The translations under genes and the position numbers were made by a program. This document shows positions 43,513 to 50,679 of a stretch of 50,679 bases of DNA, piece by piece. The notes beneath the pieces are model-generated. The model had not been told where the DNA came from. It did no database searches and saw only the letters and a program-made list of their open reading frames with translations. Origin of the DNA: Bacteroidales bacterium (GTDB lineage Bacteria > Bacteroidota > Bacteroidia > Bacteroidales > UBA932); contig JAQVBQ010000010.1 in NCBI GenBank assembly GCA_028690215.1, forward strand, positions 1-50,679. Direction: 5' to 3'. Position 1 is the first letter of the stretch, and every line of letters begins with the position of its first letter.

Positions 43513-45537
43513 ATGGGAAGCATGATTGACCATATAAAACAGAATCATTTGTATATCAGTTTATTTCTGGCTGCATTGATTCTTGCATTTTTGATTCCTA
43601 ATGAGGGAAAGTTCAAATACGAATATACCAGGGGGCGTCCCTGGATGTATGAAACTCTAATAGCTCCGGTGGATTTTCCGATTCTGAAGAACGAAGCCGA
43701 ACTGAATGCGGAAAAAAACCAGAAGGCAGCTCTGCTTGTCTCTTATTACAATTGGTCCGGCAACGCTTTGAGTGTAGCTGAGGATTACTTGATGGGCAGA
43801 GAGGAGATAATGGCAAACAGACAACTCTTTGATTTCATAGACGGGTATATACAGCAGATTTATGAAAGGGGTGTCGTGGAGAATTTCCCCGATTCCAACA
43901 TTCTTGGTAAAGTCATCATCATTCAGAAAAACGGAGAGAACATAGAGACGGCTGCATCTGAGGTATATACCAGGAAACAGGCTCAGAACCTCCTTCGTTC
44001 CTCTATCTCGGGCCAATTCCCGGGATTGAATATTTCAGAGCTATTCATGGAGGCAGACCTGGACAAACTTATAGTGCCCAACCTCTCGCTTGATAAGAAT
44101 GCAACGGAGATGGCCCATAAGAACGCGATATACTATATCTCGCCGACCAAAGGAATGCTATATACCGGCCAATTGATAGTGACTAAGGGGGAGACAATTA
44201 CTGCAGACATAGAGCAGTTGCTGGACTCATATAAGGCAGAATATGAGATGACCATGGGATATACAGGCAATCTGTGGTTGTTAAAGCTGGGCCATTTTAT
44301 ATTTATTTCAGGTATTCTGGTCTTGTTTACAATCATGCTCTCGTTTCTTAAGAAAGAGGTGCTGGATGAGTCAAATAAGCTCTATTTCATGCTTCTCCAG
44401 CTTGGTCTGATAGTAGCTGTGACCTCTGTAGTGAAGGATATAAACATAGATTATCTTTATATTATTCCATTTCCGGTCTTTGCACTATACATAACATCGT
44501 TTTTCACATCCAAGATAGTTCTGCCTATCTATCTGATATTCATGCTCCCTGTAGTACTTATTGCACAGAGAGGGTATGAAATCTATTTTCTGAATGTCAT
44601 TGCCGGGGGCGTGGTTGTGTATGCCTTTAAATACTGGAACAGAGGATGGGTTCAATTCATAAATTCAATACTCGTATTTCTTGTATTGTCGCTTTCATAC
44701 CTCTCTTTCAGACTTATTGAGTATGGCTCTTTTTCAGGGTTAAATTCACAGTATTTCCTCTATTTTGTATGGAATGCAGTTCTTGTTGTTGCCGCATACC
44801 CTCTCGTTTTCCTTTTCGAGAAGATATTCGGACTACTCTCCAATCCACGACTGAGAGATCTTTCAGATACAACGAGTCCATTGTTGCAAAAACTTTCTGA
44901 AGTCGCACCTGGGACATTCCAGCATTCGCTTCAGGTTGCAAATCTTGCCGAGAGTGCGGCAAGGGATATTGGAGCCTATGCATTACTAGCGAGGGTAGGA
45001 GCCCTTTATCACGATATAGGAAAAATGGATGCCCCACAGTACTATACAGAAAATCAGATAAATACAAACTATAATCCGCATGAGAACCTTACACCTATGG
45101 AGAGTGCGCGTATTATCATAAGCCATGTTGATAAAGGTGCTGAAATGGCTAAAAAAGAGAGACTTCCACAGAATATAATTGACTTTATCCTTTCTCACCA
45201 TGGCCACTCTTGGGCCGGCTTTTTCTACAAGAAATATCTTGAGCAGGGTGGCGATCCGGCAAACAAAAGTGAGTTTACATATAAGGGTATCCTCCCTGCA
45301 TATAAGGAGCAGGTTATAGTTATGATGGCAGACGCTGTCGAGGCTGCTTCGCGTTCGGTGAAGGATTTTTCTGAAGAGAGTCTTACTGAGCTTGTCAACA
45401 GAGTCGTTGACGGGCGTGTGTCGGATGATCAGCTTTATGGAGCAGAGATATCAATCAGGGAGATTGGTAAGGTTAAGAAGGTATTTGTCCAGAAGCTTAT
45501 GCAGATGAATCATACACGAGTTTCATACAATGTTTGA
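43513..45537 (+). CDS. 7TM-HD (PgpH-type) phosphodiesterase
   Basis: The 674-residue inner-membrane protein has one N-terminal helix (~15-28), a large extracytoplasmic domain to ~residue 250, then about seven transmembrane helices (~255-450). A cytoplasmic HD domain follows, with His471 (GTFQHSLQVANLAE), His500-Asp501 (ALYHDIGKM), SHHGHSWAG and MMADAVEAASRSV. This is the 7TMR-HD architecture of PgpH, which hydrolyses cyclic di-AMP in Firmicutes. Most Bacteroidota carry one such gene. ATG choices are 43513 (MGSM) or 43522. I kept the first because it follows the promoter directly. A hairpin terminator follows the stop. Confidence 0.92.
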   Translation: MGSMIDHIKQNHLYISLFLAALILAFLIPNEGKFKYEYTRGRPWMYETLIAPVDFPILKNEAELNAEKNQKAALLVSYYNWSGNALSVAEDYLMGREEIMANRQLFDFIDGYIQQIYERGVVENFPDSNILGKVIIIQKNGENIETAASEVYTRKQAQNLLRSSISGQFPGLNISELFMEADLDKLIVPNLSLDKNATEMAHKNAIYYISPTKGMLYTGQLIVTKGETITADIEQLLDSYKAEYEMTMGYTGNLWLLKLGHFIFISGILVLFTIMLSFLKKEVLDESNKLYFMLLQLGLIVAVTSVVKDINIDYLYIIPFPVFALYITSFFTSKIVLPIYLIFMLPVVLIAQRGYEIYFLNVIAGGVVVYAFKYWNRGWVQFINSILVFLVLSLSYLSFRLIEYGSFSGLNSQYFLYFVWNAVLVVAAYPLVFLFEKIFGLLSNPRLRDLSDTTSPLLQKLSEVAPGTFQHSLQVANLAESAARDIGAYALLARVGALYHDIGKMDAPQYYTENQINTNYNPHENLTPMESARIIISHVDKGAEMAKKERLPQNIIDFILSHHGHSWAGFFYKKYLEQGGDPANKSEFTYKGILPAYKEQVIVMMADAVEAASRSVKDFSEESLTELVNRVVDGRVSDDQLYGAEISIREIGKVKKVFVQKLMQMNHTRVSYNV

Positions 45538-45547
45538 TACGGAATAA

Positions 45548-45575
45548 AAAAGGGTGGCCAGATGGTCACCCTTTT
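45548..45575. terminator. Bidirectional terminator after the 7TM-HD gene
   Basis: AAAAGGGTG (45548-45556) pairs with CACCCTTTT (45567-45575), with extra inner pairs around a short loop. The T run on one side and A run on the other make it symmetric for both convergent genes. Confidence 0.8.
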
Positions 45576-45597
45576 ATGAAAAACCTTTTCAAGGTCT

Positions 45598-46329
45598 TTA
45601 TTCAAATACAGATTCAAGCTTCTGATAAACTTTGTGCATCTTCTCTATAGCTGCCTTGCTCTTCTCAACATTCTTGCCTGCAAGCACCTCTTTAACACTT
45701 ACTGTTACATCATAAAGCTCCTTAGAGATTGTGTAATACTTAGGAGTATTATCTTTAAGACGTTTTGTAAGTTTCTCCTGAGGATATTTAGTTACAGCGT
45801 CTGCTTCTGCTATAAGTTGATCCATTACAGCTGCAACTTCGTCAAACTTGTTTTCAGGAAGCATTTTGTGATAAATTACATACAGAGTCTTGTGGTAATC
45901 ATCCATCTCTTTAACGAAAGGCTTAACAACCCTGTTCATAGCTTCATATGCTGAGTGGAACTTTTCTGCTGCAAGTAGCATAGCATCCATGTTCTTCTCC
46001 TCACATGCCTTGTAGTAACTATCAGCAACTGAGTTGAATTTTACAAGCTCACTCTTCCAAAGACCCTCTTTTTCCCTTAAAATACCAGGTAGCTTGGCAG
46101 CATTCATCTTTGCCATATTCTCCTTGATGGCAGGGATGAAACTTCTGATTGCAGCTGTGTCTTTTGCAGGATAAGCTTTATGCCACAAAGGATATATAAT
46201 CTTGTGGAAATTAGCAAGTTCAGGAACAGAAGATGATATCTCTGCCGAATGATCCTGAGTCTGTGCGTAAGATACTGTACTTCCTACCAGAAAGCACAAT
46301 ATAAATGTTATTACTGTCAGTTTTTTCAT
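45598..46329 (-). CDS. Secreted two-repeat His-containing helical protein, unknown function
   Basis: The family is not recognised. I chose the ATG at 46329 (MKKLTVITFILCFLVGSTVSYAQ, a good signal peptide, 243 residues in all). An upstream in-frame ATG at 46368 would place residues before the signal. The mature protein is all-alpha by composition and has two related halves. The first starts LANFHKIIYPLWHKAYPAKD and the second MDDYHKTLYVIYHKMLPENK, each with aromatic-His-Lys, then Tyr, then aromatic-His-Lys seven residues later, followed by a long amphipathic helix region rich in Lys and Ala. The paired His may bind a metal or haem. It is convergent with the PgpH-like gene across a terminator. 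Confidence 0.8.
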   Translation of the reverse strand: MKKLTVITFILCFLVGSTVSYAQTQDHSAEISSSVPELANFHKIIYPLWHKAYPAKDTAAIRSFIPAIKENMAKMNAAKLPGILREKEGLWKSELVKFNSVADSYYKACEEKNMDAMLLAAEKFHSAYEAMNRVVKPFVKEMDDYHKTLYVIYHKMLPENKFDEVAAVMDQLIAEADAVTKYPQEKLTKRLKDNTPKYYTISKELYDVTVSVKEVLAGKNVEKSKAAIEKMHKVYQKLESVFE

Positions 46330-46403
46330 TTGATTTAATATAAATTTTAAACAAATCACTATATGCAATAATTGTTCCGAGGTGTATTCTGGAATTATTC
46401 ACC

Positions 46404-46411
46404 TATCTTTG
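46404..46411 (+). promoter_or_regulatory. Predicted promoter of the HAD-HprK-like-exonuclease run
   Basis: TATCTTTG matches TAnnTTTG, 19 bases before the HAD ATG at 46431, giving a leader of about 13 bases. It probably drives at least the first three genes, which are spaced 15 and 1 bases apart. Confidence 0.5.
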
Positions 46412-46430
46412 TACCTCAAAACAGATATAG

Positions 46431-47093
46431 ATGACAGGGATAATTTTTGATATGGATGGCGTGATCCTTGACAGCAATCCATACCACAGGGATGCGTGGT
46501 TGAGTTTTTTAAGGAAGAGGGGAGTGATAATTGATGAACAGACTTTTATTGACAAGATATTCGGAAGCACAGGCAAAGAGGCACTTCGGCACTTTCTGGG
46601 TCAGGATCTCACAGATGAGATGCTTGGTGAATACACAAGGGCAATAGATGCCGAATTCAGAGAAAACTTTCTGAATGATCAGCATGTCGGTCCAATAAAA
46701 GACCTAAAAAAATTTCTTGACTCGGTCAAAATTGCAGGTTGCCGTATAGCATTGGCGACATCAGCTCCAAATGAGAATGTAAGTGCGGTATTTCAGAAAC
46801 TTGAGCTGAACAGCTATTTCGATATAATTGTTGATCAGTCACATATCACAAGAGGAAAACCGGATCCTGAAATATATAATCTTGCTGTGGAAAAACTGGG
46901 ATTGCCGAAGGAGCAGTGTGTGGTTCTGGAAGACTCACTTGTCGGAGTCACATCAGCATACAGGGCAGGGCTGAAGGTGATAGGCATCACCTCGACACAG
47001 CCTGAATCCGCCCTGAAAAACGTAGGTGCTTCAATATGTATTGAGGACTACACGGGATTCACATTCGAAGATGTGAAGAAAATGTTGGCGTAA
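46431..47093 (+). CDS. HAD-superfamily phosphatase / beta-phosphoglucomutase-like
   Basis: The 220-residue cytoplasmic protein is a subfamily I HAD hydrolase with a helical cap. The catalytic Asp7-x-Asp9 is in IIFDMDGVILDSNPYH, motif II in LATSAPNENV, motif III Lys in RGKPDPEIYNLA, and motif IV in VVLEDSLVGVTSAYRAGL. This matches the beta-phosphoglucomutase/PGMB-like group, but phosphosugar phosphatases look the same at this level. It is the first gene of a short run with the HprK-like ATPase (15-base gap). Confidence 0.9.
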   Translation: MTGIIFDMDGVILDSNPYHRDAWLSFLRKRGVIIDEQTFIDKIFGSTGKEALRHFLGQDLTDEMLGEYTRAIDAEFRENFLNDQHVGPIKDLKKFLDSVKIAGCRIALATSAPNENVSAVFQKLELNSYFDIIVDQSHITRGKPDPEIYNLAVEKLGLPKEQCVVLEDSLVGVTSAYRAGLKVIGITSTQPESALKNVGASICIEDYTGFTFEDVKKMLA

Positions 47094-47108
47094 GCATTTG
47101 TTTACAAA

Positions 47109-48023
47109 ATGATTGAGGAGAGATTACAGTATAAGATTGCAGACAGGGTTTTCCGGATTTTTTTTCAAAATTCCAAACTTGTCTCTGACTCTCTTCCTGA
47201 ATTCAGCCTCTTTCAAGATTTTCAAGAGAGTCCTGAATCACCCGTTCAGATTTTTTGCACATATGACTCAGAATCTATCTCATGTTTTGAGAAAGAGCCG
47301 GAAAAGAAGCTGATACATAAGTTTGAGCTTGGTGACGATTTGTGCCGATTGAGCAAACAGAGTGGACGTTACTCCTTTACTATAGAGAACCCGGACGGAA
47401 AGATTATACTTCTGTGCAAGATGGATCTTGGCTCTTCTGATGTGAATATATACATGGAAAGGGGAGAGGTAAGGCCTTCGCATTTTAAGTTCACAATCTG
47501 GACTATACTCGCCTTTACCGGAATACCCAACCATTATGCTCCTGTCCACTCGTCGGTGATTGTCTATAAGGGAAAAGCGATATTGTTCCTGGGAGAGTCC
47601 GGAACTGGAAAGAGTACTCATACAAAGCTGTGGACCAAATTAATACCCGACTCCTCACTATTAAATGATGACAGTCCGATCCTGACAATAAAAGACAATT
47701 TTCCTTTTGTCTATGGCTCTCCATGGAGCGGAAAGGGACAGTGTTACGTCAACTCGGCATACCCAGTTGCAGCTATTGTGCGTATTAAACAGAGCAAGGA
47801 AAATAAAATAGAGTTACTCTCTGGGGTAGGAGCCTTTTGTGCTCTATATCCATCATTTCCACCGGCCTTTTTTAAAGATCCATATTTTGAAAACAATATA
47901 TGTGAGTTTATCTCAGCCATAATAAAAGAAGTTCCGGTTTACACACTTCACTGCCTGCCGGATAGAGAGGCAGCATATCTGGTTTTGGATACCGTGTATA
48001 AATCTCCGAAAGAATCAATCTGA
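47109..48023 (+). CDS. HprK/PEPCK-like P-loop protein
   Basis: The 304-residue protein has an N-terminal ~130 residues without a recognisable domain, then a P-loop kinase core like HPr kinase or ATP-dependent PEP carboxykinase. The Walker A motif is FLGESGTGKSTHTK (Gly162-Thr170), a Walker B-like acidic pair follows in LLNDDSPIL, and YGSPWSGKGQCYVN follows. HprK-like proteins of this size are common in Bacteroidota and are also found in some peptide-modification clusters. No HPr, PTS genes or PqqD-like protein is in this window. The phosphoryl acceptor is unknown. The exonuclease gene begins one base after its stop. Confidence 0.75.
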   Translation: MIEERLQYKIADRVFRIFFQNSKLVSDSLPEFSLFQDFQESPESPVQIFCTYDSESISCFEKEPEKKLIHKFELGDDLCRLSKQSGRYSFTIENPDGKIILLCKMDLGSSDVNIYMERGEVRPSHFKFTIWTILAFTGIPNHYAPVHSSVIVYKGKAILFLGESGTGKSTHTKLWTKLIPDSSLLNDDSPILTIKDNFPFVYGSPWSGKGQCYVNSAYPVAAIVRIKQSKENKIELLSGVGAFCALYPSFPPAFFKDPYFENNICEFISAIIKEVPVYTLHCLPDREAAYLVLDTVYKSPKESI

Positions 48024-48024
48024 T

Positions 48025-48522
48025 ATGAAGAGTTTCGCAGCTATTGATTTCGAAACAGCCAATGAAGAGCGTACCAGCGTGTGCAGTGTGGGTGTGGTAA
48101 TCGTGCGCGATGGCGATATCGTGGATAGCTTTTATAGTCTGATCCGCCCCGAACCGGAATATTACCGCTATCATAATATGATGGTCCATGGTATAACATA
48201 TGATGATACAGTGAATGCTCCTATATTTCCACAGGTGTGGAAAAAGATTAAACCGCTGATAGAGGGTTTGCCACTGGTAGCACACAATAAATCATTTGAC
48301 GAGAATTGCCTGAAAGCATGTTTCCGTATGTACCAGTTGGATTATCCGGACTATGAATTTCATTGCACATTAAAGCAAGCAAGATCAAAAATTAAGGGAT
48401 TGCCCGACTATAAACTCAATACTGTCTCGGCATATTGCGGCTTTGTGCTGGAGAACCATCACCATGCCCTGGCTGATGCGGAAGCTTGTGCACGTATTGG
48501 GATCTCTCTTTTTTATTCGTAA
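48025..48522 (+). CDS. DnaQ-like 3'-5' exonuclease (DEDDh)
   Basis: The 165-residue protein has all five expected acidic/His positions: Asp8-x-Glu10 in FAAIDFETAN, Asp92 in NKSFDENCL, His147 and Asp151 in HHHALADAEAC. This is the DEDDh exonuclease fold of the DNA polymerase III epsilon subunit as a free-standing short protein. Such proteins act in repair or RNA trimming. Codon use differs from the neighbours: most of its Arg codons are CGT or CGC, whereas AGA/AGG dominate elsewhere, and the 5' third is GC-richer. This may mean recent transfer or high expression. Confidence 0.9.
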   Translation: MKSFAAIDFETANEERTSVCSVGVVIVRDGDIVDSFYSLIRPEPEYYRYHNMMVHGITYDDTVNAPIFPQVWKKIKPLIEGLPLVAHNKSFDENCLKACFRMYQLDYPDYEFHCTLKQARSKIKGLPDYKLNTVSAYCGFVLENHHHALADAEACARIGISLFYS

Positions 48523-48539
48523 AATTCTGATTTTTTGAC

Positions 48540-48547
48540 TATTTTTG
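48540..48547 (+). promoter_or_regulatory. -7-like box at the alpha/beta hydrolase start
   Basis: TATTTTTG matches TAnnTTTG but ends only 4 bases before the ATG at 48552. If used, the transcript would begin at or after the ATG. It is either leaderless or a chance match in AT-rich DNA. Confidence 0.3.
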
Positions 48548-48551
48548 TTTA

Positions 48552-49340
48552 ATGAAGAGTCTTCTGAGTTACAAAAACTATGTTATATCGTCTGAAAAGC
48601 CCTGGGTAGTTTTTATACATGGCATAGGAGGGGATATCCGTACATTTTCATTACAGATAAAAGCATTCAAGCCTTTTTTTAATTTGTTGTTGCCCAATTT
48701 AAGAGGGCATGGTGCTTCTACTAATATGGTAAAACCTGAATCTGGAAAATATAGCTTTAGACTTATTGCCGAAGATGTTTTTGCTCTTATGGAGAGCTTG
48801 AATATTGAAAGAGCTCACTTTATCGGATGCTCTTTTGGGGCAACATTAATACGTGAAATGCAGGATATGTATCCCGCAAAATTCATCTCTGTTGTGGTAT
48901 CCGGCTGTGTTCTTAGATTGAATGGTTTTTTCTTCTCCGCATTGAAGCTGGCAAAATTTCTTGGCCCATACGTAAACAATTATTTTCTTTTTAAAATAAT
49001 GGCCTATATAATAATGCCAAAGAAGAACCATGCAAAATCGAGAGAATTGTTTCTTAAAATTTCCAGAAATATCCCACCTTGTGAATTTATCTCTTGGATA
49101 GTTTTAATAGACGAAATAAAATACAAGTTAGACGAACTCTTCAATAAACCATTCACTTCGCCTGTTTTGCTGATCAACGGGAGTGAGGATTATACGTTTA
49201 TTCAGGATTGTATTCTTTTTTGCAAGATTAATCCAACGACTCAGATGGATATAATACCTAATTGTGGTCATCTTACAAATATTGACAGATATTGTGAATT
49301 TAACGAAAAAGCATTAAATTTTCTTATAGACAATAGCTAA
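48552..49340 (+). CDS. Alpha/beta-fold hydrolase
   Basis: This 262-residue cytoplasmic protein has the oxyanion-hole HG in VVFIHGIGGDIRTF, LLLPNLRGHGAS, the nucleophile elbow in FIGCSFGATLIREM (Ser within GCSFGA), acid LINGSEDYTF, and His in IIPNCGHLTN. The cap region (about 125-195) is hydrophobic. It resembles the BioH/proline-iminopeptidase-like group in general, but the substrate cannot be assigned. It begins an AT-rich stretch. The next gene starts 5 bases after its stop. Confidence 0.85.
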   Translation: MKSLLSYKNYVISSEKPWVVFIHGIGGDIRTFSLQIKAFKPFFNLLLPNLRGHGASTNMVKPESGKYSFRLIAEDVFALMESLNIERAHFIGCSFGATLIREMQDMYPAKFISVVVSGCVLRLNGFFFSALKLAKFLGPYVNNYFLFKIMAYIIMPKKNHAKSRELFLKISRNIPPCEFISWIVLIDEIKYKLDELFNKPFTSPVLLINGSEDYTFIQDCILFCKINPTTQMDIIPNCGHLTNIDRYCEFNEKALNFLIDNS

Positions 49341-49345
49341 ATGAA

Positions 49346-50335
49346 ATGAATGCCAAGAATAATAGTCTTGTTATTTATTTAATTATAATTATCTCTTTTT
49401 GGGGAGATACTCTTTTTTCACAAACTACTCCAAATAGTGCTAATCGAAGCTCTAATTCTCAAATTAAGTTCTCTGACCTTAACTCCTGGTATTTTATACA
49501 AGTCAAAGAGTCTTCTGTTATTGGTGGAATGACCAAAAAGCTGTATCAAATTGGGAATCCGAGAAGTTCTACCACTCCTGAAAAAAATCGAGAAAGAGAT
49601 CCTGAGTCAGATTGGGCTACTACAAATTTTTTTGCCAAGATTGGTGTGGATGTGGGTGTAACAACTGTTTCCCCTGAGAAAAAAGATAATGGGTATTGTT
49701 GCAGGATGGAGAGCACAATAAAAAGTGTCGATATTATTGGGATTAAGATAAAGGTTCTTGTTTCAGGAACTTTGTTTTTAGGTGATGTAATAGAGCCGGT
49801 TGAAAGTATAAAAGACCCTATAAAAAAATTAAACCATGGTATCTCTTTTACACAAAGGCCGAAAGCGGTACAGTTTAGCTACAAATACAAAGTAGGGCAA
49901 AACAGAAGCAGGGTTTGTTACGGCTCCTCTCCTGTGAAAGGTTCCGATAAAGGTGAGTTTTGTATGATACTCCAAAAACGCTGGGAGGATAATAAGGGAA
50001 ATGTTTATGCGAAAAGGGTTGGAGGGACCAGGTGTTTTTTCAATGACTCCGGAAACAGGTGGGTTAATGATACTACAATTACGATTCTTTATGGGGATCT
50101 TTCTAAGGAGCCTTTTTATAACCCTTCTATAATGGGCTTAATTCCTCAAATTAGTGAACTATATGTTAAAAACAGTAGAAATAAATTGGTCCCGTTAACA
50201 GAGACAGGTTGGGATAGGAATAGTGAAAATCCTACTCATTTGGTTTTATACTTTACCTCTAGTTTTGAAGGAATTAAATATACCGGTTCTCCGGGGTCGG
50301 TCCTCTGGGTTGATGATATCAGATTTATTTATTGA
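49346..50335 (+). CDS. Secreted PCMD-like (putative carbohydrate metabolism domain) protein
   Basis: The 329-residue protein has an N-terminal hydrophobic signal (NSLVIYLIIIISFWGDTLFS, then QTTP). The mature part starts FSDLNSWYFIQVKESSVIGG and ends LYFTSSFEGIKYTGSPGSVLWVDDIRFIY. The SSxxGxxxxGxxGSxLxVDDI ending is the hallmark of the PCMD domain found on Bacteroidota surface proteins. The domain's function is not established. It is not preceded by SusC/SusD here. It follows the hydrolase by 5 bases, and a small membrane protein gene begins shortly after. Confidence 0.7.
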   Translation: MNAKNNSLVIYLIIIISFWGDTLFSQTTPNSANRSSNSQIKFSDLNSWYFIQVKESSVIGGMTKKLYQIGNPRSSTTPEKNRERDPESDWATTNFFAKIGVDVGVTTVSPEKKDNGYCCRMESTIKSVDIIGIKIKVLVSGTLFLGDVIEPVESIKDPIKKLNHGISFTQRPKAVQFSYKYKVGQNRSRVCYGSSPVKGSDKGEFCMILQKRWEDNKGNVYAKRVGGTRCFFNDSGNRWVNDTTITILYGDLSKEPFYNPSIMGLIPQISELYVKNSRNKLVPLTETGWDRNSENPTHLVLYFTSSFEGIKYTGSPGSVLWVDDIRFIY

Positions 50336-50361
50336 TAAATAGATATTTTGTAATCTTATAT

Positions 50362-50568
50362 ATGAATATTAGCACATACTTCTATATTGCAAGAATAATA
50401 TTAGCCTATGTATTCTTTGTTTTCGGGTGTTATATCCTTGATAAACAGACCTTGTTTGAAGTATTATTGCCTGATTTTAATAAGGCACCAAAGTCATCAT
50501 TCTTGTTTTTCCTGATACTTTTATACATAACTGTAAATTATATTTATAAGATCATTAGTGTCCACTAA
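50362..50568 (+). CDS. Small two-helix membrane protein (68 aa)
   Basis: From the ATG at 50362 the protein has 68 residues with two hydrophobic segments, IARIILAYVFFVFGCYIL and SFLFFLILLYITVNYIY. A short charged turn (FNKAPKSS) joins them. An in-frame TTG at 50332 overlaps the upstream stop, but ATG is the more usual start. I do not recognise a family. Its stop codon lies inside a 14-bp palindrome. It is close to the PCMD-like gene and may be co-transcribed with it. It could also be a remnant of a longer membrane protein. Confidence 0.55.
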   Translation: MNISTYFYIARIILAYVFFVFGCYILDKQTLFEVLLPDFNKAPKSSFLFFLILLYITVNYIYKIISVH

Positions 50569-50634
50569 ACATTTTATTTGATCCTTGTAACAGTCAGAAT
50601 TGATGCAAAATACAACAAAAAAAGCGTGTCCACG
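50555..50634. repeat. Two GTGTCCAC-centred palindromes
   Basis: TTAGTG-TC-CACTAA (50555-50568) and CGTG-TC-CACG (50625-50634) share the core GTGTCCAC with the same TC centre and are 56 bases apart. They could be protein-binding half-sites or the end of a mobile element lying beyond the window. Neither is proved. Confidence 0.4.
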
Positions 50635-50645
50635 ATTTGAATTTT

Positions 50646-50653
50646 TACTTTTG
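50646..50653 (+). promoter_or_regulatory. -7-like box at the right edge
   Basis: TACTTTTG matches TAnnTTTG and points out of the window. The last 26 bases after it contain no complete gene. Confidence 0.35.
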
Positions 50654-50679
50654 GGAACAAAAGAAAAATCAAGCCATGC

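Noticed and set aside
50332-50361. TTG start for the last small membrane protein
   Set aside because: An in-frame ATG 30 bases later gives a cleaner N-terminus and avoids overlap with the previous stop.

Overview
The window looks like chromosome of an anaerobic member of the Bacteroidales (phylum Bacteroidota). The evidence is a SusC/SusD pair driven by an ECF sigma factor and a FecR anti-sigma factor, many gene starts preceded by the Bacteroidota -7 box TAnnTTTG rather than an E. coli-type -10, little Shine-Dalgarno sequence, arginine written mostly as AGA/AGG, and many Bacteroidota-type signal peptides and lipoproteins. HydF ([FeFe]-hydrogenase maturation) and pyruvate phosphate dikinase fit a fermentative anaerobe. 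I cannot place it below the order.

Region 1 (1-24,224) is mostly housekeeping. It holds the 3' part of xerD, guaA and typA with divergent promoters, the compact DUF177-rpmF-plsX-fabH cluster that starts fatty acid and phospholipid synthesis, a secreted SagB-type nitroreductase, a porin with a Wzx-like flippase, a DEAD-box helicase with a repetitive charged tail, a probable 43-residue membrane protein, an orphan hydF, a periplasmic haem/flavin pair, ppdK, phoH and purL in line, folC, and tRNA-Val(UAC) with a good terminator.

Region 2 (24,322-38,479) is the most interesting part. It is a co-oriented run of ten genes: ECF sigma, FecR, SusC with an STN signalling domain, SusD, a choice-of-anchor J surface lipoprotein, an M20-type peptidase, a lipoprotein cyanophycinase (peptidase S51), a YfcC/ArcD-type transporter, a secreted M14 carboxypeptidase, and an NSAR/dipeptide-epimerase-type enolase-superfamily enzyme. 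There is no glycoside hydrolase, polysaccharide lyase or sulfatase. The locus therefore reads as a polysaccharide-utilisation-locus architecture redirected to a polyamide or peptide. Cyanophycin (poly-Asp-Arg) or related beta-aspartyl peptides are the most specific candidate. It ends at a striking nested inverted repeat.

Region 3 (38,541-48,522) contains a small membrane-anchored unknown protein, a secreted TldD/TldE-like pair, a secreted esterase, a PgpH-type 7TM-HD phosphodiesterase, a secreted protein made of two histidine-containing repeats, and a HAD phosphatase / HprK-like ATPase / DnaQ-like exonuclease run. Two strong bidirectional hairpins separate convergent genes.

Region 4 (48,540-50,679) is AT-rich and looks accessory. 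It carries an alpha/beta hydrolase, a PCMD-like secreted protein and a tiny two-helix membrane protein, followed by two GTGTCCAC-centred palindromes and a promoter pointing out of the window. No rRNA, CRISPR array, transposase or prophage was seen.
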